Notes under the pieces: generated by a model
What the model was told of the DNA's origin: nothing
Database searches by the model: none
Seen by the model: only the letters and a program-made list of their open reading frames with translations
Translations under genes and position numbers: made by a program
Shown here: positions 1-7,779 of the stretch, in pieces
Layout: the number at the start of each line of letters is the position of its first letter
Position numbering within the stretch: the stretch's first letter is position 1
Origin: Promethearchaeota archaeon
Lineage (GTDB): Archaea > Asgardarchaeota > Lokiarchaeia > Sigynarchaeales > SOKP01
NCBI GenBank assembly: GCA_014730295.1
Contig: WJIN01000317.1
Coordinates: forward strand, 1-22,647
Direction of reading: 5' to 3'
DNA: 22,647 nucleotides

Positions 1-1391
1 GTATAAAGGTGATTGGAGAAGAACATGAATTAAGATATTTTGCGGACTTTACTAATGATACAGATCAATCTGAATGGGAAGTAGATACAGATCCAAAATT
101 CCCTCTGTCGTCAGGGGGATTAAATGCTAGTCTCCTATATCCGGATGATTTCAATATGAGTTCTAATGGAGCTTATTTAACTCACTATTGGGAAAACGAA
201 GAAGCCGATCAAATAGCTGTAGTGAACTGGAATCATACAATCAATATGGATTATGATATGTCTGACTATAATATAACATCTGCGTCACTGATGGCAACTT
301 TCAATGCAACAGTTCAAGCAGTAGTATCGGAACAGCAAGTAGATCCCATTGGAACTGGAGCGATTGATGTTTTGAGCGATTCTAACATAGATCCCGATAA
401 TTTTCAAGCTCAAACTGGAGATTATGCTCGGTTTTATGTGATAATTTCCGACACCGAATATATCACTTCAGAAGAAGTCGCATATAATCAAACCACAATA
501 CTTGGTCAAGATGACCCAGAAATAAATAATATAACCGATGGAGTTCTTTATCCCGAATCTGAAGAAGAATTAAGAGAACATCTTATGAGGGTGTTAGAAC
601 ATAATAATCGGAACTTTACAATATCAATTGGTATGTATGTAAAATGTGAAGATAATTTTCCTCAAGATTCGGATTTTTGGGAACTTCTCTCAATCACATC
701 CTTAAGTCTAAATTTCACCTATCGAAAGCGAATAGACAGAGGAACCACAATCCAATGGAATCAAGAGGGAGACCAAATTTCCGGCGAAAATATTGTCATT
801 ACAAATGGCAATCTAAAGTTCGAATATAAACTGGATGATAACTGGACAGAAGCTTCGGAATTCTCGGAACTCAGATTTTTTATTAATGGTAATCAATTTG
901 ACGAGACAATCCGGCTGAGCGATTATGAATATTCGGATAATTTTATCCCAGCTTCTCAAACAGGATTCGATCTGACGGCGATTCCGAAAGACCAGAATCT
1001 GACCCTCTCGATCCAATTATACTTAGCTAATACGTTCGATTTAATCCAAAATATTACTATCTTCTTAGATAACGTGTATTTAGAGATCACATACAAAGAA
1101 ACTTTTGCTGATACCAATCCTGAACCTTGGATTGCCACTGCGGGGTTAATAGGTGCTATTGCTGCTTTTTTATCTCTCGGTGGATATTTCGCCTATTATT
1201 ATCGAGTTCTAAGATTTCCGAAACCCGTCCGTAAAGTGAGAAAATACCGCAAAAGCCTTAAAAAGGACACCTTCCCACGCGGCGTGAATACACCTAAACG
1301 AGGGCAATCGTTCAATCAGAAATATCAAAAATCAATAAAGGATATTCCAAAACGGTCTAAGAAAAAAGGAATCGCGTCTAAATTCAAATAA
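1..1391 (+). CDS. Surface/membrane-anchored paralogous protein, copy A (5' partial)
   Basis: The reading frame is open to the window edge (in frame from base 3), so the true start lies upstream; the GTG at 9 is probably internal because the stretch from there aligns with the middle of the N-terminal part of copies B and C. The visible part is a beta-rich ectodomain with many Asn-X-Ser/Thr sequons. It is followed by one membrane helix (about residues 374-398, counted from the GTG) and a very basic tail with the motif FPKPVRKVRKYRKSL, ending in SKFK-stop. Inferred topology: ectodomain outside, basic tail inside. The same architecture recurs in the two downstream units, so this is a tandem paralogue family. 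No enzyme motif is visible and the specific function is unknown; a cell-surface or S-layer-associated role is inference. Confidence 0.75.
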   Translation, partial: IKVIGEEHELRYFADFTNDTDQSEWEVDTDPKFPLSSGGLNASLLYPDDFNMSSNGAYLTHYWENEEADQIAVVNWNHTINMDYDMSDYNITSASLMATFNATVQAVVSEQQVDPIGTGAIDVLSDSNIDPDNFQAQTGDYARFYVIISDTEYITSEEVAYNQTTILGQDDPEINNITDGVLYPESEEELREHLMRVLEHNNRNFTISIGMYVKCEDNFPQDSDFWELLSITSLSLNFTYRKRIDRGTTIQWNQEGDQISGENIVITNGNLKFEYKLDDNWTEASEFSELRFFINGNQFDETIRLSDYEYSDNFIPASQTGFDLTAIPKDQNLTLSIQLYLANTFDLIQNITIFLDNVYLEITYKETFADTNPEPWIATAGLIGAIAAFLSLGGYFAYYYRVLRFPKPVRKVRKYRKSLKKDTFPRGVNTPKRGQSFNQKYQKSIKDIPKRSKKKGIASKFK

Positions 1392-1420
1392 GCTTCCTAG
1401 CGAATTTCAATGGTAATAAA

Positions 1421-1448
1421 CATTTATTTTTCTTTCTTTTTCTATTCT
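1421..1448 (+). terminator. T-rich stretch after copy A
   Basis: A pyrimidine/T-rich run starts about 30 nt after the copy A stop codon. Archaeal termination commonly uses such oligo-T tracts without a hairpin. Inferred from base composition only. Confidence 0.35.
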
Positions 1449-1524
1449 TAACCATCAATAGAGATTATAGAAGCATGTCTGAGCAGAGAAACGGGATTGT
1501 GAAAAAATTTCTTTCATAGACAAA

Positions 1525-1537
1525 AATTTATAAATTA
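1525..1537 (+). promoter_or_regulatory. Candidate TATA box for copy B
   Basis: The sequence AAATTTATAAATT lies about 80 nt before the copy B ATG, implying a leader of roughly 50 nt. It is the best TATA-like match in the A-B gap; a weaker one (TTTAATATAG, near 1586) is too close to the start codon. Confidence 0.35.
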
Positions 1538-1610
1538 CATTTGGCTAGATATTTCTCAAGCAGCAGTGCTCTTGTGATTGTTGCATTTAATATAGAGAGT
1601 AAAATGCTCT

Positions 1611-4097
1611 ATGGCGAAAAATAATCGAATGTGTAAAATCTCTAGCAGAAAGAAAGGAATTTGTTTTATTATAATTATATTAGTAATAGGAATTACTAGC
1701 CTGAGTCTCATAGGCAATTTTCTTGTACATAGTACAAATAACTCGGCAAACAGGATTTATCCTTCCCGAGAAGTATCACACACAATTCAGTGGGTAAATA
1801 ACTCGGGGTTTGATACCCCGGATAATTGGGAATTTGTTTCCATCAATCAAGGAGCAGGAATCGATACAGAGGGAGATATTGATACCACTCAAGGGCAAGC
1901 TAATCTAAATATTTTAGGAAATAGAGGGGAATTCAATGATATTTCTGGTATACCAAATAATTCAGAATGGATTCCCACGATAAATACTAATTTTCCTATC
2001 CTTCCAAATTCTTATGGAATAGATGAGTTTGGTTGTGTTGCAAGCCATACTTGGATTGATCCGCACGATCCAAATCAATCGGTAAGTATTCATTGGGAAA
2101 GAAATATAACTCTTCCTCTTAATTTGAAAGATTATAATATTACATCGGTGTCCTTGAATGCGATTTTTAACGCCAGTGTGTTAACAGTTGGTTCCGACCC
2201 TTCGTTTCCATATCGAGGAGGGATAGATGTAATAAATGATTCGATCGGTGACAGAGTTGATGAGGATAGAGAATTTGATTATACCCGCTTTTATGTTCTT
2301 ATATCGGACGTTCAAAAAGAATTCAGTGCCGAGGAACTTGCATATTTCCAAACAACCGATCTTGGGAAAGATTCAAACCCAGAAATTTCCAATATTTCAA
2401 ACCAACATATGTTGGTAAGGTCTGAGGATGATCTGAGGAGATATTTAAGCAGTGCCCTAGAAAGAGATCCATTACATCGCTCATTTACATTAATAATAGG
2501 TATGAGAATTTTCTGTGCAGATAATGGTCAAGAAGACAGAGATGATTGGACCTCTCTAAGGATAAATACGCTAAATTTTTCATTCTCATATGAAAAAATA
2601 ATCGACAAGTCCAGTTCAATTGTCTTAAAACAATCAGGAAAGGAAATAACAGGTGAGAATGTTCAAATTAATAGTGCAAATTTAAATTTCGATTGTATGA
2701 TTAATACAACTTGGCCAAAATTAAAATCGGAGAATTCTGAAATCCGTATTAATATAAATAATAAAGAACATAATGAGAGAATAGATTTATCAGATATTAA
2801 TAATATATATAGCGAAATTTTGGCAGATGGATTTGATATCGCATATCTTATAAATCCCTATGAAATATTGAATCTTTCCATCCAAATCTTTTTGGGAGAC
2901 ACCTTCGGTTTGAATGAATCAATAGCCATATCCATAGATAATGTAAATGTGATAATTCAATATACGGAAATATTTTCCGACGTAACCTCAGAGCCATGGT
3001 ATACGAATCTTTTATTCCTTGGTTCCTTAATTGGCTTAGGAGTTCTTGGAACATATTTCACCGCATATTATACCTTGTTAAAATATCCTAAACCCGTACG
3101 TAAAGTTCGTAAATTTAGGAAATCACTTAACAAGCAACACATCCCTAATATAAAGGTTAAAAATAAGACAGATAGTATAAGATCTAAATATAACCGATCC
3201 TCGAGCATTTCTGGAAAGATTGGAAAAGGGAAATCATTTAAAGCAACAAATTTCCTATTAGTCTCTCTTTTATTTCTTTCGCTTGTGTGTATGATAAGTT
3301 TAAATCTCTCCTCTAATCATGGAATTGGACGCGATATCATTGGTAATAATATTTACATCAATAATATATCACCATCAAGAGAAATACCCTACTCATCACA
3401 GTGGATGCTGAATCCAAAATTTGATACAATGGGCTCATGGACATTTATTTATGGAACGGAAGGGGATAATTCAGACATCAGTGGAAACATAAATAATTTT
3501 CAATCAAATTTTAATATATTAGGGAATTTACACACCTTTAATGCGAGTTCAGGAATACCCACCGAAACGGATTGGAAAAATATTACAAACCCAAATTTTC
3601 CTGATAAGCCGGATAATTATCAGATAAATTCAAATGGTTGTTCTGTATCCCATTATTGGTCAGAGAAAGCGGATCAAGCCCCCAGTATTCATTGGGATAA
3701 AAATATAACGATGCCAGAGGATATGTCTGATTATGTCATCACGTCAATTGATCTTAGCGTTATCGTAAATGCATCAGTTGAAACTGAGTCGGGAAATAAT
3801 GATAACATCAATTTTCCAACTTTAATTGGATTAGACTGTCCAGGCGATCTGGTAAATAATTCTGCAACTTATGATTATGCGAAATTTTATGTACTTATTT
3901 CGGATTTAGCAAAGGACAAAACATATGAAGTTGCATATAATCAAACGGTTGATCTTGGGAAAAACGGTACGAATGGTTTAATGGCAGACACTGAATTAAA
4001 AGTAATATCTCAAGATAAATTAATAGAATATCTCACATCTGTGTTGGAGACGGACAATCAAAATTTTACCATAACCTTGGGTTTAAATTTATGGTAA
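1611..4097 (+). CDS. Fused tandem surface protein (copy B joined in frame to truncated copy C)
   Basis: Copy B is complete: an N-terminal hydrophobic helix (about residues 17-39), a PSREV motif, a sequon-rich beta-type ectodomain, a second membrane helix (about 463-485) and the basic tail YPKPVRKVRKFRKSL. The tail ends in KSFK at residue 544, exactly where copies A and C have SKFK-stop and SSFK-stop. Here no stop follows. The frame runs straight from base 3243 into another hydrophobic segment (about residues 548-566), then SPSREI and a second ectodomain (copy C), until a premature TAA at 4095. The copy C part therefore lacks its distal ectodomain and its C-terminal anchor. If translated, the fusion would have outside-in-outside topology, which is physically reasonable. 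The ATG at 1611 is chosen because it immediately precedes the basic and hydrophobic signal-type segment. Confidence 0.7.
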   Translation: MAKNNRMCKISSRKKGICFIIIILVIGITSLSLIGNFLVHSTNNSANRIYPSREVSHTIQWVNNSGFDTPDNWEFVSINQGAGIDTEGDIDTTQGQANLNILGNRGEFNDISGIPNNSEWIPTINTNFPILPNSYGIDEFGCVASHTWIDPHDPNQSVSIHWERNITLPLNLKDYNITSVSLNAIFNASVLTVGSDPSFPYRGGIDVINDSIGDRVDEDREFDYTRFYVLISDVQKEFSAEELAYFQTTDLGKDSNPEISNISNQHMLVRSEDDLRRYLSSALERDPLHRSFTLIIGMRIFCADNGQEDRDDWTSLRINTLNFSFSYEKIIDKSSSIVLKQSGKEITGENVQINSANLNFDCMINTTWPKLKSENSEIRININNKEHNERIDLSDINNIYSEILADGFDIAYLINPYEILNLSIQIFLGDTFGLNESIAISIDNVNVIIQYTEIFSDVTSEPWYTNLLFLGSLIGLGVLGTYFTAYYTLLKYPKPVRKVRKFRKSLNKQHIPNIKVKNKTDSIRSKYNRSSSISGKIGKGKSFKATNFLLVSLLFLSLVCMISLNLSSNHGIGRDIIGNNIYINNISPSREIPYSSQWMLNPKFDTMGSWTFIYGTEGDNSDISGNINNFQSNFNILGNLHTFNASSGIPTETDWKNITNPNFPDKPDNYQINSNGCSVSHYWSEKADQAPSIHWDKNITMPEDMSDYVITSIDLSVIVNASVETESGNNDNINFPTLIGLDCPGDLVNNSATYDYAKFYVLISDLAKDKTYEVAYNQTVDLGKNGTNGLMADTELKVISQDKLIEYLTSVLETDNQNFTITLGLNLW

Positions 4098-4596
4098 TCC
4101 ACATAGCGAAACCATTAGGTTAACTTCTGCTATCAACGGCAATTACCAATTAAATAAAGGGGATGGATATGACGTCACCGATCTTCTCTTGAAAGATACG
4201 AATATCACCCTCTCGATCCAACTGTATCTCGCAGATACTTTCGAACTTAATCGAACCATTCAAGTCTCAATCGATGATGTTTATCTCCAGATTTCCTATG
4301 TTGAGGTCATATTTGACATCACCTCCGAACCCTGGTTTAATACCGCATTGTTTATTGGGGTTTTGGCAATCACCTCCGCATTAAGCATTTATTTCCTGGT
4401 GTATTACCAAGTGCTTCGATTCCCAATCCCGATTAGAAAGATTAGAAAGTATAGAAATTCTTTAGCAGACCCAGCACCACCTAAAGGAGTTATTACCAGC
4501 GATAGAGAGTCTGACTTCAGAAAAGCCTTTATTAAAAAATTGGGCGATTATTCGCGAGGTATTCCCACTAAAGGACCCAAATCGAGTTTTAAATAA
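4087..4596 (+). pseudogene. 3' remnant of surface protein copy C, out of frame
   Basis: This stretch, in another frame from the gene before it, encodes the end of copy C. It contains an ETIRL segment matching A (where A has FDETIRL), the strand ITLSIQLYLADTFEL (A: LTLSIQLYLANTFDL), the membrane helix (TALFIGVLAITSALSIYFLV), the basic tail FPIPIRKIRKYRNSL and a terminal SSFK-stop. Against copy A, about 80 residues are missing between the NFTITLGLN segment upstream and the IYGN segment here. An internal deletion near 4081-4093 therefore removed that part and shifted the frame. A TTG at 4189 could open a 135-residue remnant, but there is no convincing ribosome binding site. It is most likely a broken gene rather than an independent one. 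Confidence 0.75.
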
Positions 4597-4649
4597 TCAT
4601 ATTCAAAAAAGCCAATAAATCTAACAGAATCTTAATTTTTTCTTTTAAT

Positions 4650-5252
4650 TTATATCTCTTCTGAATTTTTAAGACATCCCAGTATCATGGCATTATGGTA
4701 ATGGCCCCGTAAGAATAAATAATCCTCCAACACACATTCCTCTTTGAATCCGCATGTTTTGAAGAGATAAATAGAGCGATGATTTTGCGTGGTAATTTTA
4801 GCTTCAAGTCTATGGAGATGTAGGTGCTGAAATCCGACCAACTTTATCAATTCGATGGTTCTTTTCCCAAAACCTTGTTCCCAATGCAGAGGTTTAATCC
4901 AAATCCCCACCTCACCTCTTCTGTGAAGCCAGTTGAGATTCCAAAGACTTACCGCACCGATAGGTTCTAATAGATCATCGATTAATGCCTCGATTACATA
5001 ATTATATTGTTCATTTTTCTGCCAATAACCTAAGTAGCGTTCTATAAGGTTTTTTGAATGTCGAAATGACAGAAGGGGTCCGATTGACATATATTTAATT
5101 GTTTCCTTATTATTGAGCGCTCGAAAAAAGAATTTAAAATCATCTTCAGAAATCTTTCTGAGAAAGATAACTCCATCATCAATTTCTTCAACGATTTCTC
5201 TACTTGGAGACATATTCGATATATGTATAATAGATCTTCTAGTATAAATCAT
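4650..5252 (-). CDS. GNAT-family N-acetyltransferase (RimJ/RimL-like)
   Basis: The protein has the GNAT fold order. An N-terminal strand IFLRKISEDD begins the domain, EPIGAVSLWNLNW forms the central strands, GEVGIWIKPLHWEQGFG carries the acetyl-CoA pyrophosphate-binding loop (Q-G-F-G-K), and LEAKITTQNHRSIYLFKTCGF is typical of the RimJ/RimL ribosomal-protein/amino-acid acetyltransferase branch. The substrate cannot be told from sequence. The longest frame starts at 5252, but the ATG at 5213 (residue 14, MSPSREIVEE) may be the real start. A TATA-like TTTATACT lies about 31 nt before it, inside the longer frame, and neither start has a Shine-Dalgarno site. It is convergent with the surface-protein array and separated from the crotonase gene by about 90 nt. 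Confidence 0.85.
   Translation of the reverse strand: MIYTRRSIIHISNMSPSREIVEEIDDGVIFLRKISEDDFKFFFRALNNKETIKYMSIGPLLSFRHSKNLIERYLGYWQKNEQYNYVIEALIDDLLEPIGAVSLWNLNWLHRRGEVGIWIKPLHWEQGFGKRTIELIKLVGFQHLHLHRLEAKITTQNHRSIYLFKTCGFKEECVLEDYLFLRGHYHNAMILGCLKNSEEI
5239..5250 (-). promoter_or_regulatory. Candidate TATA box placing the GNAT start at 5213
   Basis: On the minus strand GATTTATACTAG sits about 31 nt before the ATG at 5213. If used, the transcript would be nearly leaderless and the 13 residues upstream would not be made. Inference from spacing only. Confidence 0.3.
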
Positions 5253-5289
5253 TACTGACTAAAGATGGCTCAAATTAAAAATAAAGTAC

Positions 5290-5330
5290 ACAAAAAACAA
5301 AGAATATAGAATAAAAAAAAGAGAAAGAAT
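5290..5330 (-). terminator. T-rich terminator after the crotonase gene
   Basis: Read on the minus strand, the bases just after the crotonase stop are rich in T, including an uninterrupted run of eight. Consistent with archaeal oligo-T termination. Confidence 0.4.
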
Positions 5331-5338
5331 TAGGATGA

Positions 5339-6163
5339 TTAATATCCTTTATATTCGGGTTCTTTTCTGCGCAAAAAGGCTTTAATCCCTTCTTGCACAT
5401 CTTCGGCAGCAGAGTTTACACCAAATCCGAGTTGTTCAAATTGTAATCCAATAGGAACAGCAACTTCGGTTCCGTATTTCACGCATTTCTTGATTACGGT
5501 TAATGAGGTTGTCGCAGCATTTCCTAACCATGTGGCCTTCTCTTTTACTAATTCTTCAAATTCATCTCCTTCTTCTGCGATGAATGATACATAACCCCAT
5601 TCATACATCTCTTCTGCGGAAACTCGCTCGCCAAAATATATCATCTTCATTGTTCGAGCTAATCCAATGTGTCGGGCCATTCTCTGTGTTCCACCATTCG
5701 CCGGGAAAATACCCCTTTGAATTTCTGGGAAACCAAAGAAAGATCTTTTGGTTGCAATGACAATATCGCACACTAAGGTGAGTTCGCACCCACCACCCAA
5801 AGCATATCCATCAACAGCCGCAATGACTGGCTTTGGAAAGGCTTCAATAAGGTCATAATATCTATGACGCATATCCATCGCGATGGACATATGCATCGGA
5901 ATATTTGGTTTTACTCCAGGACCAAAGGAAGCGGAAAGGTCAGCACCCGCAGAAAACGCAGGTTTTTTGGTATAATCTTTTGTTCCTCGTAAAACAACGC
6001 ACCGAACTTTTGGATCTAATTCAAAGGAATACATCGCATCAGAAACTTCCTTAACCGTCTGTACTTGAAGCGCATTGAGTTTGTCTGGACGATTGAGAGA
6101 GATTACCGCATAATTACCCTCTTCATTAATTTCTACTTTTATATGTTCATATTCTTCGGACAT
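5339..6163 (-). CDS. Enoyl-CoA hydratase/isomerase (crotonase family)
   Basis: The 274-residue protein has normal crotonase length. It shows NRPDKLNAL near the N-terminus, the oxyanion-hole segment FSAGADL (about 70-76), ALGGGCELTL (121-130) and FGFPEIQRGIFPANGGTQR (143-161). Both acid residues of true enoyl-CoA hydratases are present: Glu127 in GGCEL and Glu147 in PEI, 20 residues apart as in the rat enzyme (Glu144/Glu164). Hydration of 2-enoyl-CoA to 3-hydroxyacyl-CoA is therefore likely, feeding the dehydrogenases upstream on the same strand. An insertion after the oxyanion loop (about residues 77-95) is a little longer than in minimal family members. A strong AGAGGTA site lies 7 nt before the ATG. 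Chain-length preference, and whether it works in beta-oxidation or in synthesis, cannot be read from the sequence. Confidence 0.92.
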   Translation of the reverse strand: MSEEYEHIKVEINEEGNYAVISLNRPDKLNALQVQTVKEVSDAMYSFELDPKVRCVVLRGTKDYTKKPAFSAGADLSASFGPGVKPNIPMHMSIAMDMRHRYYDLIEAFPKPVIAAVDGYALGGGCELTLVCDIVIATKRSFFGFPEIQRGIFPANGGTQRMARHIGLARTMKMIYFGERVSAEEMYEWGYVSFIAEEGDEFEELVKEKATWLGNAATTSLTVIKKCVKYGTEVAVPIGLQFEQLGFGVNSAAEDVQEGIKAFLRRKEPEYKGY

Positions 6164-6170
6164 ATCATAT

Positions 6171-6177
6171 TACCTCT
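6171..6177 (-). promoter_or_regulatory. Shine-Dalgarno site of the crotonase gene
   Basis: AGAGGTA on the minus strand, 7 nt before the ATG at 6163; supports that start. Confidence 0.6.
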
Positions 6178-6408
6178 TAAATAGAGATTTCTTTAATTTT
6201 TAATAGTCTTTTCTATTTTGAATTAAGAATAATTAGTAATATTTTTGCTAAAATTAAAAAGTTTCAAATTTTTGATAAAAAAAACGAATTAGGGGAGAGT
6301 GATATCTATGCAAAAATCAAATAAGACGAATCATTGAAACTAACTTTAATGATTAGATAGAATTTTTACGATAATATACTTGAAAAAATAAAAAGAGAAT
6401 GGAGAAAC

Positions 6409-7587
6409 TTATTTATATTCTTTAAACTTACCTGTCTTCATCATTTCAATTGGTTTAAGATAATCCTTTCCTGTTTTGTCTGCTAAATCCTTCAATTGTT
6501 TAGCCCATTTCTCATAACTACGCTTTCCTGGACCAAATGGACCTGGTGTGTTCATCCCCGCCATATTCGCTTTATCAATCACTTTATAACTATCCGTCAC
6601 TCCTTCTTTGAGAATTCTGCAACCTTCATTCAACATAATTGCCATACTGTTTTGAACGTTAAATAATCCCGCTTTTTCTGATTTATCGATATCTGGTCGT
6701 CCTTCTTCGGGCCATTCATAGAATCCTTCGCCTACCTTCTTTCCAAGTTTTCCTTCCTCATACATTTCAGTAAGAACTTTTCCAGGCTTGAAATCTTCGG
6801 ATAAAGTTTCGGCATAATAATTCATTGTATGGACAACCGTATCGATCCCAGTATAGTCCATCAATTCACACGGTCCCATTGGCATTAATCCTTTAGCATC
6901 TGCGTCAATTTTATTCCACGAGATTCCCTCTTTAGCTGCTTTATCAAACATCCAACTCATATAAATTTGGACGGGCGCATTTAACCTATTCACGATGAAT
7001 CCGGGTCTGTCTTTTAAGACTTTTGCAATATATCTATCACCTTTCAGACAAGGTAAGGATTCTCCCAACTTCATTCCAATCTCGATTGATTTATCAGAAG
7101 AGTGTTCTCCGTAGATGATCTCGATTAGTCGCATTAGAATCGGTGGATTAAAGAAATGCATTCCAATTACTTTATCTTGCCTGTTAGTTGCAGTTGCGAT
7201 TTCAGAGATTGACATAGTGGAAGTATTTGTTGCTAATATACAATGCTCTGGGGCGTTCTTATCTAACTCATCAAATACTTGCTTTTTAATATCCATTTTC
7301 TCTATAACTGCTTCTATGATAAAATCAGCTCCATCAGCGGCTTCTGCATTATTTGTAGTGCTTGATAATCGATTCAATAGGTCGTCTGCACTGCCTTCCA
7401 ATTTTCCTTTTGAATCTAGCTTTTTAATACCATTTGTGATTTCTTTAACTCCTTTGTCGATGAATTCTTGTTTAATATCGGCTAAAGTCACATTATATCC
7501 CGCCATTAATGTAATTTGGGCGATATTATGTCCCATCTCTCCAGCACCTATCACAGATATATTCTGAACCTCATCAATACTTACCAT
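6409..7587 (-). CDS. 3-hydroxyacyl-CoA dehydrogenase, paralogue 1
   Basis: The N-terminal Rossmann domain has GAGEMG (14-19) for NAD binding. The catalytic region carries NTSTMS (Ser123), HFFNPP (His144) and LIEII (Glu156). The spacings Ser-21-His-12-Glu match those of human HAD (Ser137/His158/Glu170). PGFIVNRLN follows at 195-203. It oxidises 3-hydroxyacyl-CoA to 3-ketoacyl-CoA with NAD+. At 392 residues it is longer than the usual 280-320 of single-C-domain enzymes. The extra tail (from about residue 310, AIMLNEGCRILKEGV and NTPGPFG) looks like a second 3HCDH C-terminal domain. AGAGGAAT lies 5 nt before the ATG. It is a paralogue of the next gene upstream, with a 192-bp gap between them. 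Confidence 0.93.
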   Translation of the reverse strand: MVSIDEVQNISVIGAGEMGHNIAQITLMAGYNVTLADIKQEFIDKGVKEITNGIKKLDSKGKLEGSADDLLNRLSSTTNNAEAADGADFIIEAVIEKMDIKKQVFDELDKNAPEHCILATNTSTMSISEIATATNRQDKVIGMHFFNPPILMRLIEIIYGEHSSDKSIEIGMKLGESLPCLKGDRYIAKVLKDRPGFIVNRLNAPVQIYMSWMFDKAAKEGISWNKIDADAKGLMPMGPCELMDYTGIDTVVHTMNYYAETLSEDFKPGKVLTEMYEEGKLGKKVGEGFYEWPEEGRPDIDKSEKAGLFNVQNSMAIMLNEGCRILKEGVTDSYKVIDKANMAGMNTPGPFGPGKRSYEKWAKQLKDLADKTGKDYLKPIEMMKTGKFKEYK

Positions 7588-7592
7588 TTTTT

Positions 7593-7600
7593 ATTCCTCT
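7593..7600 (-). promoter_or_regulatory. Shine-Dalgarno site of dehydrogenase 1
   Basis: AGAGGAAT on the minus strand just before the ATG at 7587. A TATA-like GATTTAAAAA lies further upstream near 7651-7660, so this gene may have its own promoter. Confidence 0.5.
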
Positions 7601-7779
7601 TTGATTATTTACGATTAGAAGTATCTTTAGCTAGTGGTAATCAAACTCGGTTTTTAAATCAACTGCTTAAAAGTTAAAAATAATTGAAAGATACCTGTAA
7701 TTAGAAAATATCAAAAATCAACTGAAAATAAATATACTAAATAAAAATAAAAAATAAGGAAGGTGAGAAATTTATAACT

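Larger units (their letters stand above)
1..4596 (+). repeat. Tandem array of three paralogous surface-protein units
   Basis: Copies A (to 1391), B (1611-3242) and C (3243-4596) share the same order of segments: a signal-like helix with PSRE (B, C), a SDY.ITS strand, a YARFYV.ISD-like segment, a YNQTT.LG-like segment, a LSIQLYLA.TF strand, a C-terminal helix before FP.P.RK.RK.R.SL, and a FK end. Short identities persist in DNA, for example ACCCTCTCGATCCAA in both A (near 1002) and C (near 4207). Since A is cut by the edge, the array may continue upstream. Confidence 0.75.

Noticed and set aside
4650..5252. SPSREI at the N-terminus of the acetyltransferase matching SPSREI of the surface proteins
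   Set aside because: Only six residues, opposite strand, different protein context; most likely coincidence.
7115..7567. 150-residue frame on the plus strand opposite dehydrogenase 1
   Set aside because: It is fully antisense to a clear catalytic-motif-bearing gene, has no recognisable domain, and long antisense frames are common there.
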